Below are positions 47,527-60,457 of a DNA stretch of 64,000 nt, one piece after another. Origin of the DNA: an uncultured SAR86 cluster bacterium (lineage in GTDB: Bacteria > Pseudomonadota > Gammaproteobacteria > Magnimaribacterales > Magnimaribacteraceae); contig CACBUE010000006.1 in NCBI GenBank assembly GCA_902542325.1, positions 1-64,000 of the forward strand. Reading direction: 5' to 3'. Position numbers and translations under genes: made by a program. The notes under the pieces were generated by a model. The model made no database searches and had not been told where the DNA came from. It saw only the letters and a program-made list of their open reading frames with translations. Numbering within the stretch: the first letter of the stretch is position 1; each line of letters starts with the position of its first letter.

Positions 47527-49239
47527 TTGTACTCTTCTGTTAAGGGTGCAGTTGCCGAATGTAATCATGTATTTATAAAAGGTAATAATCTCAACGAAAG
47601 GTTTGAAAACCTTGGAGAAAATTCTAAGTTTTATATTGGTGAAATAGGTTTTGGTATCGGAATTAATTTTTTAACCACATGTAAGAGTTGGTTGAATCAC
47701 ACAAAGCAAAATCAGGTTTTAGAGTTTTACTCGTTTGATAAATACTTATTCAGATTAAGTGATTTTAAAAAATTAAATGTTTCTTGCCCGGATCTTAAAG
47801 AATATATTTCAGAATTAGAACTTAGTTATCCAAGAAATATTCAAGGTGTTCAAAAAATATCATTATTTGATGGAAGAATTATTCTTAATTTGATAATTGG
47901 AGAGATTGATAGTACTCAAGAATATATTAAATTAATGAATAAAGTTGATGCATGGTTTCTTGATGGATTCTCTCCTTCAAAAAATCCTGATCTTTGGTCA
48001 AAAAAGCTATTTAAGTGTATTCATAAATCTTGTCATGAAAAAACTACATTTTCTACCTATACGTCATCTGGATTAGTTAAAAATAATTTAACCGAATCAG
48101 GTTTTACTCATAATAGAGAAGAGGGATTTTCAGAAAAAAGGCATATGCTTAAAGGTACTGTCGATACACAACTAAAAAAGAATACTTCTAATACTAAAGT
48201 AGCAGTTATAGGATCTGGAATAGCAGGATGTATATTGAGTTACACACTTGCCAAAAAAGGGATAGAAGTTGATTTGTATGAAAAGTCTGACAATATTTGT
48301 TCGGGTGCGTCTTCACATGAGCTACTCGTTACCTATCCTAGACTTTCTGCCCACGACACTTCTTTTGGTTCTTTCACTCTCCATTCATATATCTTTGCAA
48401 CAAATTTTTATAAACGGTTAAAAACAGATGCATGGAAAAGAACAGGAGTTATTATCCTTAACCATGATGCAGCTAGTGAAAAGAGACAATCATCTCTTCT
48501 TGAAAAAAGAGCAGATGGCGAGATCTATCGATTTATTGATCCTGATGAAGCATCTGACATCTCAGGAATAGACATTAAATTTAATGGGCTTATCTATGAA
48601 GATGCAGGATATATTCTGCCTGAGGAGATGTGTAAATTTCTTATAGAATCTCCAAAAATAAATGTTTTTACTTCTTCTCGTATAAAAAACATAACAAAAA
48701 ATAGAGAAAGTATTAATTTGAATATTGAAAAACAAGAATTTGAATACCAGAATGTTTGCTTATGTACGGGCAGCGATACTACTGAGATTTTCGATATTGA
48801 TGGTATCGGTATAAAAAGAGGTCAAGTAACCCACATTGAAAGTCTAGATAGTGTTTCAAAAATCAAATTACCTATTTGCGCAAAGGGATATATTTCACCT
48901 CGAGTAAATAATATTCATCTAGTCGGCTCAAGTTATAGCGATAGTGAAGATACTGATTTATCTGAAGATGAGCATTTATATAATCTGAATAACTTAAAGC
49001 TAGTAATAGATGAAGAAATGAATGTGGTCTCAGGACAAACTGGTCACAGAGCAGTTTCTAAAGACCATATGCCTGTTGTGGGAAAGAAAAATGGTATCTA
49101 CATTAATACCTGCCACGGCTCGAGAGCGTCTGTTACTGCTCCTATTAGTGCTGAAATTATTGCCAATATGATTGTAGGAGAGGCACCACCTTTGATGGGC
49201 AGAGAATTAGAGTCTTTATCGCCTGAAAGGTTTAATTAG
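47527..49239 (+). CDS. mnmC: Bifunctional tRNA mnm5s2U biosynthesis protein MnmC (start uncertain)
   Basis: GEIGFGIGINFLTTCKSW, DAWFLDGFSPSKNPDLWS, FAD domain VIGSGIAGCILSYTLAKKGIEVDLYEK. Confidence 0.88.
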   Translation: MYSSVKGAVAECNHVFIKGNNLNERFENLGENSKFYIGEIGFGIGINFLTTCKSWLNHTKQNQVLEFYSFDKYLFRLSDFKKLNVSCPDLKEYISELELSYPRNIQGVQKISLFDGRIILNLIIGEIDSTQEYIKLMNKVDAWFLDGFSPSKNPDLWSKKLFKCIHKSCHEKTTFSTYTSSGLVKNNLTESGFTHNREEGFSEKRHMLKGTVDTQLKKNTSNTKVAVIGSGIAGCILSYTLAKKGIEVDLYEKSDNICSGASSHELLVTYPRLSAHDTSFGSFTLHSYIFATNFYKRLKTDAWKRTGVIILNHDAASEKRQSSLLEKRADGEIYRFIDPDEASDISGIDIKFNGLIYEDAGYILPEEMCKFLIESPKINVFTSSRIKNITKNRESINLNIEKQEFEYQNVCLCTGSDTTEIFDIDGIGIKRGQVTHIESLDSVSKIKLPICAKGYISPRVNNIHLVGSSYSDSEDTDLSEDEHLYNLNNLKLVIDEEMNVVSGQTGHRAVSKDHMPVVGKKNGIYINTCHGSRASVTAPISAEIIANMIVGEAPPLMGRELESLSPERFN

Positions 49240-49760
49240 AAATTATTGAGAACCTCTTGGATTAAAGAATCTACACCAGCTTGATCATATTTATCACTCG
49301 CTCTTTTAAATCTAGTGAAGGCATACCACACAACATCATCAGTCTTTGTATCATGAAATCTAATTGATATTTCATCTTTTTCTGACCTGATAAAACGTTG
49401 GTCCCTCGAATCCAGGTATCCGTATCGATAATAACCATAGCCTCCAAGGTCTGTTGATCTTTCTATTTCTCTCATTGTGCCAATATAAAATCTCACTGTT
49501 ATATCGGCTTTGTCAGACTTATTAAGTCCTTTTTGAGTTAATACAGAGTCCAACGATCTTGCAATTCTTTGAATAAGAATAGGGTTTATGCTGATCATCT
49601 CATCTTGATCATCAAGAGACGGCGCAACGATCGAGTAAGATTTATAAGCAGACAGGTCATACTGTGAATCAGAGTCAGATTGAACAACGAGAGAGCTAGC
49701 GCATGAGGCAAGAAATGACAAGACAACTACACTAATAGATATTTTTATTTTATGTTTCAT
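49236..49760 (-). CDS. DUF4136-like lipoprotein
   Basis: Lipobox; DLSAYKSYSIVAP pattern. Confidence 0.75.
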   Translation of the reverse strand: MKHKIKISISVVVLSFLASCASSLVVQSDSDSQYDLSAYKSYSIVAPSLDDQDEMISINPILIQRIARSLDSVLTQKGLNKSDKADITVRFYIGTMREIERSTDLGGYGYYRYGYLDSRDQRFIRSEKDEISIRFHDTKTDDVVWYAFTRFKRASDKYDQAGVDSLIQEVLNNF

Positions 49761-49769
49761 ATGTAAATT

Positions 49770-50372
49770 TTAGAAAAAAATGAATCTTCTTCCTAATTTC
49801 TTTTTGCAGCTGTTGTATTGTACTTGATACCTATCAGCTTGTCTTTGTACTTTATCTGCCACTGATAAAAGCCATGGCTTAGTTCTATAACTTCCCCTTT
49901 TATATCCGCCTCGCCCTTCATGATATGCCAAATATAGAGCCCTAGCATTTGTTACTGATATACCCAATTGCTTATGAGTCTTGTAATTGTACCACCCAAC
50001 AAAATCGACTGAATCTTCAAAATCATTCCTACTAACAAACCACCCCCCTCGGTCATTTAGGTACATCTCCCAAGTGCCGTCAACTGCCTGGGCATAGCCT
50101 CTAGCACTTGTGACTCTTTTCCAGGGGATAAAACCTAAAAGCTTTCTTCTTTCTGGTCGTGCGTCAGCCCTGAAGCTTGATTCTTGCTTAATAATAGCCA
50201 TTGAAACAGGGACTGGAATTTTCCATCTTTTCTCAGTCTTTTTTGCAGCTTTATACCAGCTGTATCTTTCTTTAAAAATCTTACAAACGTCTGTGGTAGT
50301 GCTTGGAGGGCTATTTGATGCACAAGCATTCAATATTATTAAAATGAAAATACTAATCAATATTTTATACAT
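49770..50372 (-). CDS. Transglycosylase SLT-domain lipoprotein
   Basis: KIPVPVSMAIIKQESSFRADA...ARGYAQAVDGTWEMY...YLAYHEGRGGY. Confidence 0.88.
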   Translation of the reverse strand: MYKILISIFILIILNACASNSPPSTTTDVCKIFKERYSWYKAAKKTEKRWKIPVPVSMAIIKQESSFRADARPERRKLLGFIPWKRVTSARGYAQAVDGTWEMYLNDRGGWFVSRNDFEDSVDFVGWYNYKTHKQLGISVTNARALYLAYHEGRGGYKRGSYRTKPWLLSVADKVQRQADRYQVQYNSCKKKLGRRFIFF

Positions 50373-53059
<2,687 letters not shown>

Positions 53060-53060
53060 A

Positions 53061-55529
53061 TTAACTTGCAGCCATTTCCACAGCTTGATCCACATCAACT
53101 GCTACCATTCTAGAAACTCCGGGCTCTTGCATTGTAACTCCCATAAGATGCTTACTTTTTTCCATAGAAATCTTATTGTGAGTGATGTATACAAACTGGA
53201 CTCTCTGAGACATTTCCTCAACAAGGTCGATAAATCTCATGGTATTGAGATCATCTAAAGGCGCATCTACCTCATCAAGAAGACAAAAAGGGGCTGGATT
53301 AAGTTCAAAAAAAGCGAAGACAGTAGCTATAGCAGTGAGTGCTTTCTCACCACCTGATAATTGAGAAACGCTTGCATTCTTTTTTCCTGGTGGTCTTGCA
53401 GTAATTCCTATTCCACAAGAGAGTAAATCATCTCCCAGCATCACCAATTCAGCATGACCTCCCCCAAATAATTTTGGGAAAGAAAGAGATAGACTTTTGT
53501 TCAATTTATCAAAAGTATCTTTAAAAGTGGTACGAGTCTCTTTATCGATTTTAGTTATAGCTCTTTCTAGAGTTTCAAGAGCTTCCATAAGTTCTTTATG
53601 TTGCTCATCAAGTAATGTCTTTCTTTTTAACTCTTGATCATATTCTTCCATTGCTACTAGATTTATTGCACCCAATCTAGAAATCTTTAATTCTATTTGC
53701 TCTAATTCAGCAGCATAATTCTCAACTGTTTTGTCTTCGTCTAAATCTTCTTTTATTTTTGAGAGATTTCCATTTAAACCAACAACTTGTGATTCAATAT
53801 TTTCTTGTTCAATCTTAGAGGCTTGTCTGTCTAACCTAAGATTTTCTAACAATTCTCTAAGTGTTATTGCGGCTTGCTCTTTCTCGATCTTTTCTCTTTC
53901 TATGTTATGAATAGAGGCATTACATTCTTCAATATCTTTCCTTGATTGTAGTAATTTATCCTCAACCTTGAGTCTATCTGATAAAAGTGAATCTAGCTTA
54001 TTTTGTATTTCACTGATTGGCTCTTTCAATTCATTCAACTCTTCTTCAAGTTTAGAATTTTCTTTTTTTAGATCATGCATCTTCCCATCTAAATGAGATC
54101 CTTCAGAATTAAGTGAAGCAAGTTCTGCCTGTAATTCAGCATACTTATCAGTTTTATCAATTAAGTTTATTCTTTGTTGCTTCGCACCTTCAGATGCATT
54201 AATCAAAAAATCTTGCGTCAACTTAGTTAACTTTACAGGTTCAGATTCTAGGTTACTTATCTCCTTCCTAATAGAATCTACCTTTGCAAATACATCTTCT
54301 ACTGATTCTTTTTTAAATAACTTGGATTGTATATTTTCAACAGCAGTAGAAAGATCTACTATTAAGTTTTTAGTTTGAGTTATAAATACCAGCCAAGAGC
54401 CTTCTATTTTCTTGGCCTCAACTTTATTAGATTCCTCATCACCCGACTCTTTAAGAAACTCTAATTCCTTTTCAATATTAATGAGTTTTTTCTGAGCAGA
54501 CGATTTATTTTCCTCAAGATTTTGTAAATCCTTAGATCGTGCATCAATAAGTATTGAATTAGTGGAAATTTTTTCATTTATTTCATTAACTTTGTCTTTT
54601 CTAAGAGAAATATCTTGTTCTGTTCTAGATATATCGGCACCGAAACTATAAAACTCTTGTTGAACTTTATCTAATGCAGTCTGTAGCTCAATTTGCTTTG
54701 CCCTTAGTTTAATAATCTCGCTATCAGATGTATTTTTTTCAGAATTTATCTCTTCGACTTTGAGTTCCTGATTCTTAACTTCCTGTTCTTTTACTATTAA
54801 TGCTGATGAAACATCTCTCCATTTAGAGCCTAAAAGTATTAATTGAGCTTGCGTCTCATCTTTTCTTAGCTCATGGTATTTTTCTGCAGCCTTGGCTTGT
54901 CTCTGGAGTTTAAATAATAATCTCGTAATCTCTTCCCTCAAATCATCTAATCTTGATAAATTTTCTTTAGTTCTTTTTATTCTTGATTCAGTTTCTTTTT
55001 TTCTCTCAAGGTATCGTGAGATGCCGGCTACTTCTTCTATGTAACCTCTCATTTCTTCAGGTTTAGCGCTAACTAATTGCGATATCATCCCTTGTTCGAT
55101 AATTGCATAAGATCTAGGTCCTAATCCTGTGCCTAAGAAAACATCAGTAATATCTTTTTTTCTGCAGCTTGTTCCGTTTAAATAGTAGTTAGATTGACCA
55201 TCTAATTCTAAGCTTCGCCTTACAGAAATTTCACTATAACTTGAGAATTCTCCACCTATACGTCCCTCTTTATTGTCAAAAAATAATTCTACTGAAGCTT
55301 TTGAGACTGGTTTTCGTGAAGAGGAACCATTGAAAACTACATCAGTCATAGAATCACTTCTTAAATTTTTTGCTGAACTCTCGCCAAGAACCCATCGAAC
55401 GGCATCGATAACATTAGATTTCCCACAACCGTTTGGGCCAACAATGCATGACATACTTGATGGAAAGCTAACAGAAGTTGGATCAACGAAAGATTTGAAG
55501 CCAGAAAGCTTGATAGAATTGAGTCTCAT
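53061..55529 (-). CDS. smc: Chromosome segregation SMC protein, short and hinge-less (822 aa)
   Basis: IVGPNGCGKSNVIDAVRWVLGE, SQLSGGEKALTAIA, FCLLDEVDAPLDD; no hinge segment visible. Confidence 0.92.
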   Translation of the reverse strand: MRLNSIKLSGFKSFVDPTSVSFPSSMSCIVGPNGCGKSNVIDAVRWVLGESSAKNLRSDSMTDVVFNGSSSRKPVSKASVELFFDNKEGRIGGEFSSYSEISVRRSLELDGQSNYYLNGTSCRKKDITDVFLGTGLGPRSYAIIEQGMISQLVSAKPEEMRGYIEEVAGISRYLERKKETESRIKRTKENLSRLDDLREEITRLLFKLQRQAKAAEKYHELRKDETQAQLILLGSKWRDVSSALIVKEQEVKNQELKVEEINSEKNTSDSEIIKLRAKQIELQTALDKVQQEFYSFGADISRTEQDISLRKDKVNEINEKISTNSILIDARSKDLQNLEENKSSAQKKLINIEKELEFLKESGDEESNKVEAKKIEGSWLVFITQTKNLIVDLSTAVENIQSKLFKKESVEDVFAKVDSIRKEISNLESEPVKLTKLTQDFLINASEGAKQQRINLIDKTDKYAELQAELASLNSEGSHLDGKMHDLKKENSKLEEELNELKEPISEIQNKLDSLLSDRLKVEDKLLQSRKDIEECNASIHNIEREKIEKEQAAITLRELLENLRLDRQASKIEQENIESQVVGLNGNLSKIKEDLDEDKTVENYAAELEQIELKISRLGAINLVAMEEYDQELKRKTLLDEQHKELMEALETLERAITKIDKETRTTFKDTFDKLNKSLSLSFPKLFGGGHAELVMLGDDLLSCGIGITARPPGKKNASVSQLSGGEKALTAIATVFAFFELNPAPFCLLDEVDAPLDDLNTMRFIDLVEEMSQRVQFVYITHNKISMEKSKHLMGVTMQEPGVSRMVAVDVDQAVEMAAS

Positions 55530-55639
55530 ATATGTAATTCCTTTAGGGGGTAAGAAACCAATGCCTTGAAAAAAGGCATGAATGAAACAAAATTAACTTT
55601 CATTTGCTTAGAAATTTTAGTCTATAAAGGCTCTATAAA

Positions 55640-56308
55640 CTACTGATTTTTTCTTTTTTTTACTGCTTCTATGAGCGACCTTAAATCATCTTTCTCTTTT
55701 TCAGAATTTAACAATGGAATAGCTTGGTTCCATAATTGAATAGTTAATTGAGGATTACTTTTTTCAAGTTCAGCTAAACCCTTTAGAGTTAAGGCTGAAG
55801 GATTATTTGGATTTTTTTTAAGTGCTTCTTCTAACAAAATATATATGGAGTCATTAAATTTTCTACCCTCACTCATGAACAATACTTGGGCATATTCAGC
55901 AACTACTTCTCCGTCCAAATCATTACCAAATCTATTGTAAATCTCCTCGTAAAGATCTCTAGAAAGTATAAATTCATTAGTATTCTTTAACTGACGTGCA
56001 AGAATATATAATTCTCCTGGCTCAACATCTCTTTTTTTAACAAGCTGAGTAATCAAGTTATTTACTTCTTCTCTTTTATTTTCTTTTTCTTGATGATCTT
56101 CTCTAAGAAATATCTCCAATGATTGTTTCTGATACGCTAACTCTAGAGACCCATCAGAGAGTAAATTTTTATAAACTAGCAAAGAAGAAACTGAAACTAA
56201 TCCAGCAATAATTATTTTGATATTAAATTTAAAAAAATTGTCCTTGTCAGCCAATACAGCATACAAAGGAATAAATATGATTAAAAAAAAATAGATATAG
56301 CTCATCAA
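55640..56308 (-). CDS. ccmI: Cytochrome c biogenesis TPR protein (CcmI/CcmH C-terminal type)
   Basis: TPR region; position at end of ccm operon. Confidence 0.8.
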   Translation of the reverse strand: MMSYIYFFLIIFIPLYAVLADKDNFFKFNIKIIIAGLVSVSSLLVYKNLLSDGSLELAYQKQSLEIFLREDHQEKENKREEVNNLITQLVKKRDVEPGELYILARQLKNTNEFILSRDLYEEIYNRFGNDLDGEVVAEYAQVLFMSEGRKFNDSIYILLEEALKKNPNNPSALTLKGLAELEKSNPQLTIQLWNQAIPLLNSEKEKDDLRSLIEAVKKRKNQ

Positions 56309-56751
56309 ATTATTCTTTTTCTAACTAAAATAATTACTAAGGCCGATAGGAGTATCAAAATGAATGGACCGAACCATAATGCATATGTGGCTGGCTCGAT
56401 AGGCGGATTATAGATAATAAAATTACCATATCTATCAACTAGATGATCTTTAATCTGTTTAGAGGATTTTCCCTCTACCACTAACTCATAAACTTCTCGC
56501 TTCAAATCATTTGAAATAGGTGAATTGGAACCTGCAAGATTTGAGCTTTGGCATTTAGGACACCTTAACTCATTTAGAAGAGAATAAAATAATGACTCTT
56601 TTATCTCACTTGTAAATGGATATGCATCGTTATCAAAATTTACTTGCCCCTCCTCAACACTTACTTGCAGAGAAAAAATGATAAATAATAAAAAAAGAAT
56701 GGGTTTATTCATTAAGATATTTAGAAAATTTTTCTTCCCACACTCTTTCAT
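56305..56751 (-). CDS. ccmH: Cytochrome c maturation protein CcmH (CcmL)
   Basis: LRCPKCQSSNLAGSNSPISNDLKREV...DRYGNFIIYNPP. Confidence 0.92.
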   Translation of the reverse strand: MKECGKKNFLNILMNKPILFLLFIIFSLQVSVEEGQVNFDNDAYPFTSEIKESLFYSLLNELRCPKCQSSNLAGSNSPISNDLKREVYELVVEGKSSKQIKDHLVDRYGNFIIYNPPIEPATYALWFGPFILILLSALVIILVRKRII

Positions 56752-57226
56752 CTATTACTCCAACATGTCTTTCTCGAATAAGACCATTTTTATCAATAAA
56801 GAAAGTTTCAGGCGCACCATAAACTCCTAAATCAATCGCTAACCGACCTTCAAAATCATATATTGAAAATTCAAATGGGTTTCCATCTCTTTCAAGTAAT
56901 TCAAGAGCTTTAAATTTATTATCTTTGTAATTTAAGCCATATATTGTGAGTCTTGATTCTTCTTTTAATTTCATTAAAAAAGGATGTTCAACCCTACAAG
57001 CTATACACCATGTAGCCCAAACATTAATCAATGCTGGTAATTTAATTATGTCTCGTTTTGTTAAGAGCCTAGATTCATCTGATAATGATCCAAGGTTGAA
57101 ATCTGGAAAAGAGCTATCTATCAGTGCTGTTTCTAACTGATCATCTTTGTCGCTTAAAAAAGAGAAAAGTACAATGATTAATGAGGCAAAAACAACTAGA
57201 GGTAAAGCATCTATAATTTTTTTCAT
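56705..57226 (-). CDS. ccmG: CcmG/DsbE thiol:disulfide oxidoreductase
   Basis: NVWATWCIACRVEHPFL...GVYGAPETFFIDKNG. Confidence 0.93.
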   Translation of the reverse strand: MKKIIDALPLVVFASLIIVLFSFLSDKDDQLETALIDSSFPDFNLGSLSDESRLLTKRDIIKLPALINVWATWCIACRVEHPFLMKLKEESRLTIYGLNYKDNKFKALELLERDGNPFEFSIYDFEGRLAIDLGVYGAPETFFIDKNGLIRERHVGVIDERVWEEKFSKYLNE

Positions 57227-59130
57227 CTTCTTTTAAATTGTTTCACTCCTGCCAAGAAACTGCCAATTGCGATCAAAAGAGCACCAAGCCAAATCCAACG
57301 GATAAAAGGTTTAATTTGAATCTTAAAAGACCAAATATTAGACTGTAAATTATCTCCAATCGATACATATAAATCTTTAAAAAGGTCTGCTTGAATTCCT
57401 GCCTCAGTTGTAATCTGGCCTGAGGGTAAATAAGTTCTTTTCTCAGTTACTATATTAGAAAGTTCGCTTCCATCGTCAAATGAGACGACAGCAGATTTAG
57501 ATGTATAATTTGGTCCCAACAGATCATCTATAGATTGGAAATTAATGGTTTGATCACTAAATTCTGTTGAATCTCCTGGCGATAAGATTATCTCTTTTTC
57601 CAGAGAGTAACTTGATACTACCCCTACTCCAATGATAAGAATAGCCATTCCTGCATGAGCAAATGTAACGGCTAATCTCTTTCTTAAGAAATTCCAATAA
57701 CTCAAATTTCTTTTTTTGGTCATTTGTAATGTTCCTACCAGGATCCAAGAGGCTAAAAATATTGTTGCAAAAGAACCAAGATATAGATTATCAAAGAGAA
57801 CGAATAAAATAAGAATAATTAGCGAAAATATAGATAAAGACTCTATGAGCAGTCTAGGTAAAAAACTAAAAGACGAAGATTGACCCCAAGAGAGATAAAG
57901 GGCAACACCTTGAAGCAATCCTAATGCAAGGGCAAAGGGGAAAAGTATAATTTCAAAGTAAGGTGCCCCTACCGATATTTGCTTTCCTCCGGTAAATGCT
58001 TCGTAGATAAGGGGGAAAATTGTTCCAAATAAAATTGAGATAGCAAGAACTACAAGTAGCAGGTTATTCAATAAAAAACCGAATTCTTTAGAAGTGAGCT
58101 CATATTTATTTTCTTCAACATGTCCAAAGTCCGTTATTGAGTAGATAAAAAGACTTCCAATTACAAAGAAAGCAAGAATAGCTAAGAGGAATATGCCTCT
58201 TTCAGGATCTAAAGCAAAGGCATGCACAGAAGTTAATATTCCAGACCTAACCAAAAAAGTACCTAGTAAGCTCGTAGCAAAAGCAAAGATTGAAAGAAGA
58301 ATTGACCACTTACCAAAAACTCCTCTATTTTGACTGGTTATCAAAGAATGGAATAAAGCAACCGATAGAAGCCAAGGCACGAAAGCTGCATTTTCTACAG
58401 GATCCCAAAACCACCATCCACCCCAACCTAATTCATAATAAGCCCACCAACTTCCTAACGCTATTCCTAACGTTAAGAAACTGCATGAAAGAAGGGTCCA
58501 AGGTCTAGAATAACTTGCCCACTCTCTAGTATCTTTTTTAAACAAAATTGCAGCTACTGCTATAGCAAAAGGGATCAACAAACCAGAATATCCAAAATAA
58601 AGTAAAGGTGGATGCACTGTAAAAGCAAAATCTTGTAGTGAAGGATTAAGATCATCTCCATTTAAAGGAGGTATAGGCAGAATTCTCTCAAAAGGATTGG
58701 ATGTGAAAAGTGTAAATAGTGAAAAAGCAAAGATAACCTGACAAGAAATAGAAAATACAGTTGCCAGGAAGTCTTTATCTTTAGAATGTGTGAAAAAGAT
58801 AAAGCCTATCAGCCAAGCATTCATTGCCAGAATCCATAGAACTAATGATCCCTCATGGGCCCCCCATGTTGCAGCTAACTTATAATAAACAGGTAAATTG
58901 ATATTGGAGTTTTGAGCGACATATGCAACAGAAAAATCGTCGACGAGAAAAGAATAAATCAAAGATAGAAAAGAGATGGTTATTAATAAAAAAAGTGTAA
59001 CTGATAGCTTCTTTATTGAAATCTCAAGAGATCTGTAGTTTGCATAAACTGCTAAAAGTGGCAGTGTTCCACCCAATAGACTCAAAACTAAATGAACAAT
59101 TAAAATTAAATGGCCGAATTCAGGTATCAT
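57223..59130 (-). CDS. ccmF: Heme lyase CcmF
   Basis: WGAHEGSLVLWI, HPPLLYFGYSGL, WGGWWFWDPVENAAFVPWL. Confidence 0.96.
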   Translation of the reverse strand: MIPEFGHLILIVHLVLSLLGGTLPLLAVYANYRSLEISIKKLSVTLFLLITISFLSLIYSFLVDDFSVAYVAQNSNINLPVYYKLAATWGAHEGSLVLWILAMNAWLIGFIFFTHSKDKDFLATVFSISCQVIFAFSLFTLFTSNPFERILPIPPLNGDDLNPSLQDFAFTVHPPLLYFGYSGLLIPFAIAVAAILFKKDTREWASYSRPWTLLSCSFLTLGIALGSWWAYYELGWGGWWFWDPVENAAFVPWLLSVALFHSLITSQNRGVFGKWSILLSIFAFATSLLGTFLVRSGILTSVHAFALDPERGIFLLAILAFFVIGSLFIYSITDFGHVEENKYELTSKEFGFLLNNLLLVVLAISILFGTIFPLIYEAFTGGKQISVGAPYFEIILFPFALALGLLQGVALYLSWGQSSSFSFLPRLLIESLSIFSLIILILFVLFDNLYLGSFATIFLASWILVGTLQMTKKRNLSYWNFLRKRLAVTFAHAGMAILIIGVGVVSSYSLEKEIILSPGDSTEFSDQTINFQSIDDLLGPNYTSKSAVVSFDDGSELSNIVTEKRTYLPSGQITTEAGIQADLFKDLYVSIGDNLQSNIWSFKIQIKPFIRWIWLGALLIAIGSFLAGVKQFKRR

Positions 59131-59552
59131 TCTTTCGCCTCAATTAACTTGGCGACCTCTGGAGGCATATAATTCTCATCATGTTTAGCAAGAACTTCAA
59201 TTGCCTGAAAGGAGCCATCAGTTCTCAAATTTCCTCTTACAACCACTCCAGCATTTTCATCAAATAAATCAGGCAATATACCTTCGTAATTTATTATCAA
59301 TTCATTTTGATAATCTGTGACAGTAAATCTGACATTTAAAGAATCTTTACTTTTTTCAATAGAGCCTTGCTTCACCATTCCTCCAGCTCTAATCAAAACA
59401 TTTTCATCAATACCAGCTTCTAATATTTCGCTAGGTGAATAAAACAAATTCATATTCTCGGATAAAGCTGAAACAACTAGCCATGTAGCTAATAGCGACC
59501 CTATTAGAACTGCAATCAAGGCATAAAGTCTCTGTTTTCTTAATGGGTTCAT
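59127..59552 (-). CDS. ccmE: Heme chaperone CcmE
   Basis: RAGGMVKQGSIEK...VTDYQNELIINYEGILPDLF...VLAKHDENYMPPEV. Confidence 0.94.
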   Translation of the reverse strand: MNPLRKQRLYALIAVLIGSLLATWLVVSALSENMNLFYSPSEILEAGIDENVLIRAGGMVKQGSIEKSKDSLNVRFTVTDYQNELIINYEGILPDLFDENAGVVVRGNLRTDGSFQAIEVLAKHDENYMPPEVAKLIEAKE

Positions 59553-59698
59553 GAAGATCTAATTAATTTAATAAGCTGCCTTTTCTTCTTTATGGCATAA
59601 AGGATATTTAGACTGACAACAAGAACAAAAAAAGCCATACAGAACCATACAAAAAGGCCATTGCCATCCATATAAAGTAAATTATTAAAGTTTAACAT
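59549..59698 (-). CDS. ccmD: Heme exporter protein CcmD (49 aa, missing from ORF track)
   Basis: My own reading: MLNFNNLLYMDGNGLFVWFCMAFFVLVVSLNILYAIKKKRQLIKLIRSS*; between ccmC and ccmE. Confidence 0.88.
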   Translation of the reverse strand: MLNFNNLLYMDGNGLFVWFCMAFFVLVVSLNILYAIKKKRQLIKLIRSS

Positions 59699-59701
59699 TT
59701 C

Positions 59702-60457
59702 TTAGTTTACAAATATTTGCTTGACCCAATTCTTTGATCTTTCTCTATCAATGACCTCATTCCTGAGATTTAGAGTTAATGTAAAAGCGAAAATTAAATA
59801 AAATCCAATCACACATAATAAAAGAGGTTGATACATGTCGGGAGACATTGAGGGAGAAGAAGTCAACGTAAAAGTAGATGGCTGATGAAGTGTTTGCCAC
59901 CAATCTACTGATTTCTTTATCACGGGTATAATCGCCAAACCTACAATCGACAAGATAGAGACTGCCCTATCGGCTTTGGTTTTATCGTCTATTGATGAAT
60001 ACAGGCCTATTAATGCTGCGTAAATAAAGAATAATATAAGAGTTGAAGTGAGACGTGCATCCCATACCCACCAAGTTCCCCAGGTAGGTTTGCCCCAAAC
60101 GGAACCTGTTACTAAGGCTATGAGAGTGAAGCTCATTCCTATAGGTGCAGCAGATTTCAACATCATTCCAGATATCTTTGCTCTCCAAACAACATTAATA
60201 AGACCGCAAGCTGCCATAAACATAAAAATAGACTGACCAAGTATCGCTGAAGGGACATGAACATATAAAATTCTATAAACATCACCTTGCTTATAGTCAG
60301 TTGGAGCAATTAGTAATCCCCAAAAAAGTCCAGCTGATAAAAAAATTATGGCCAAAATCCCTAACCAAGGCATAATCTTTGAAGACCATCGATAAAATAA
60401 AGGAGGTGATCCCATTTCAATAAACCACCTTTTGGTGATATTCCAAATCTTAGTCAT
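59702..60457 (-). CDS. ccmC: Heme exporter protein CcmC
   Basis: YRILYVHVPSAILGQ, WGTWWVWDARLTSTLILFF. Confidence 0.95.
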   Translation of the reverse strand: MTKIWNITKRWFIEMGSPPLFYRWSSKIMPWLGILAIIFLSAGLFWGLLIAPTDYKQGDVYRILYVHVPSAILGQSIFMFMAACGLINVVWRAKISGMMLKSAAPIGMSFTLIALVTGSVWGKPTWGTWWVWDARLTSTLILFFIYAALIGLYSSIDDKTKADRAVSILSIVGLAIIPVIKKSVDWWQTLHQPSTFTLTSSPSMSPDMYQPLLLCVIGFYLIFAFTLTLNLRNEVIDRERSKNWVKQIFVN

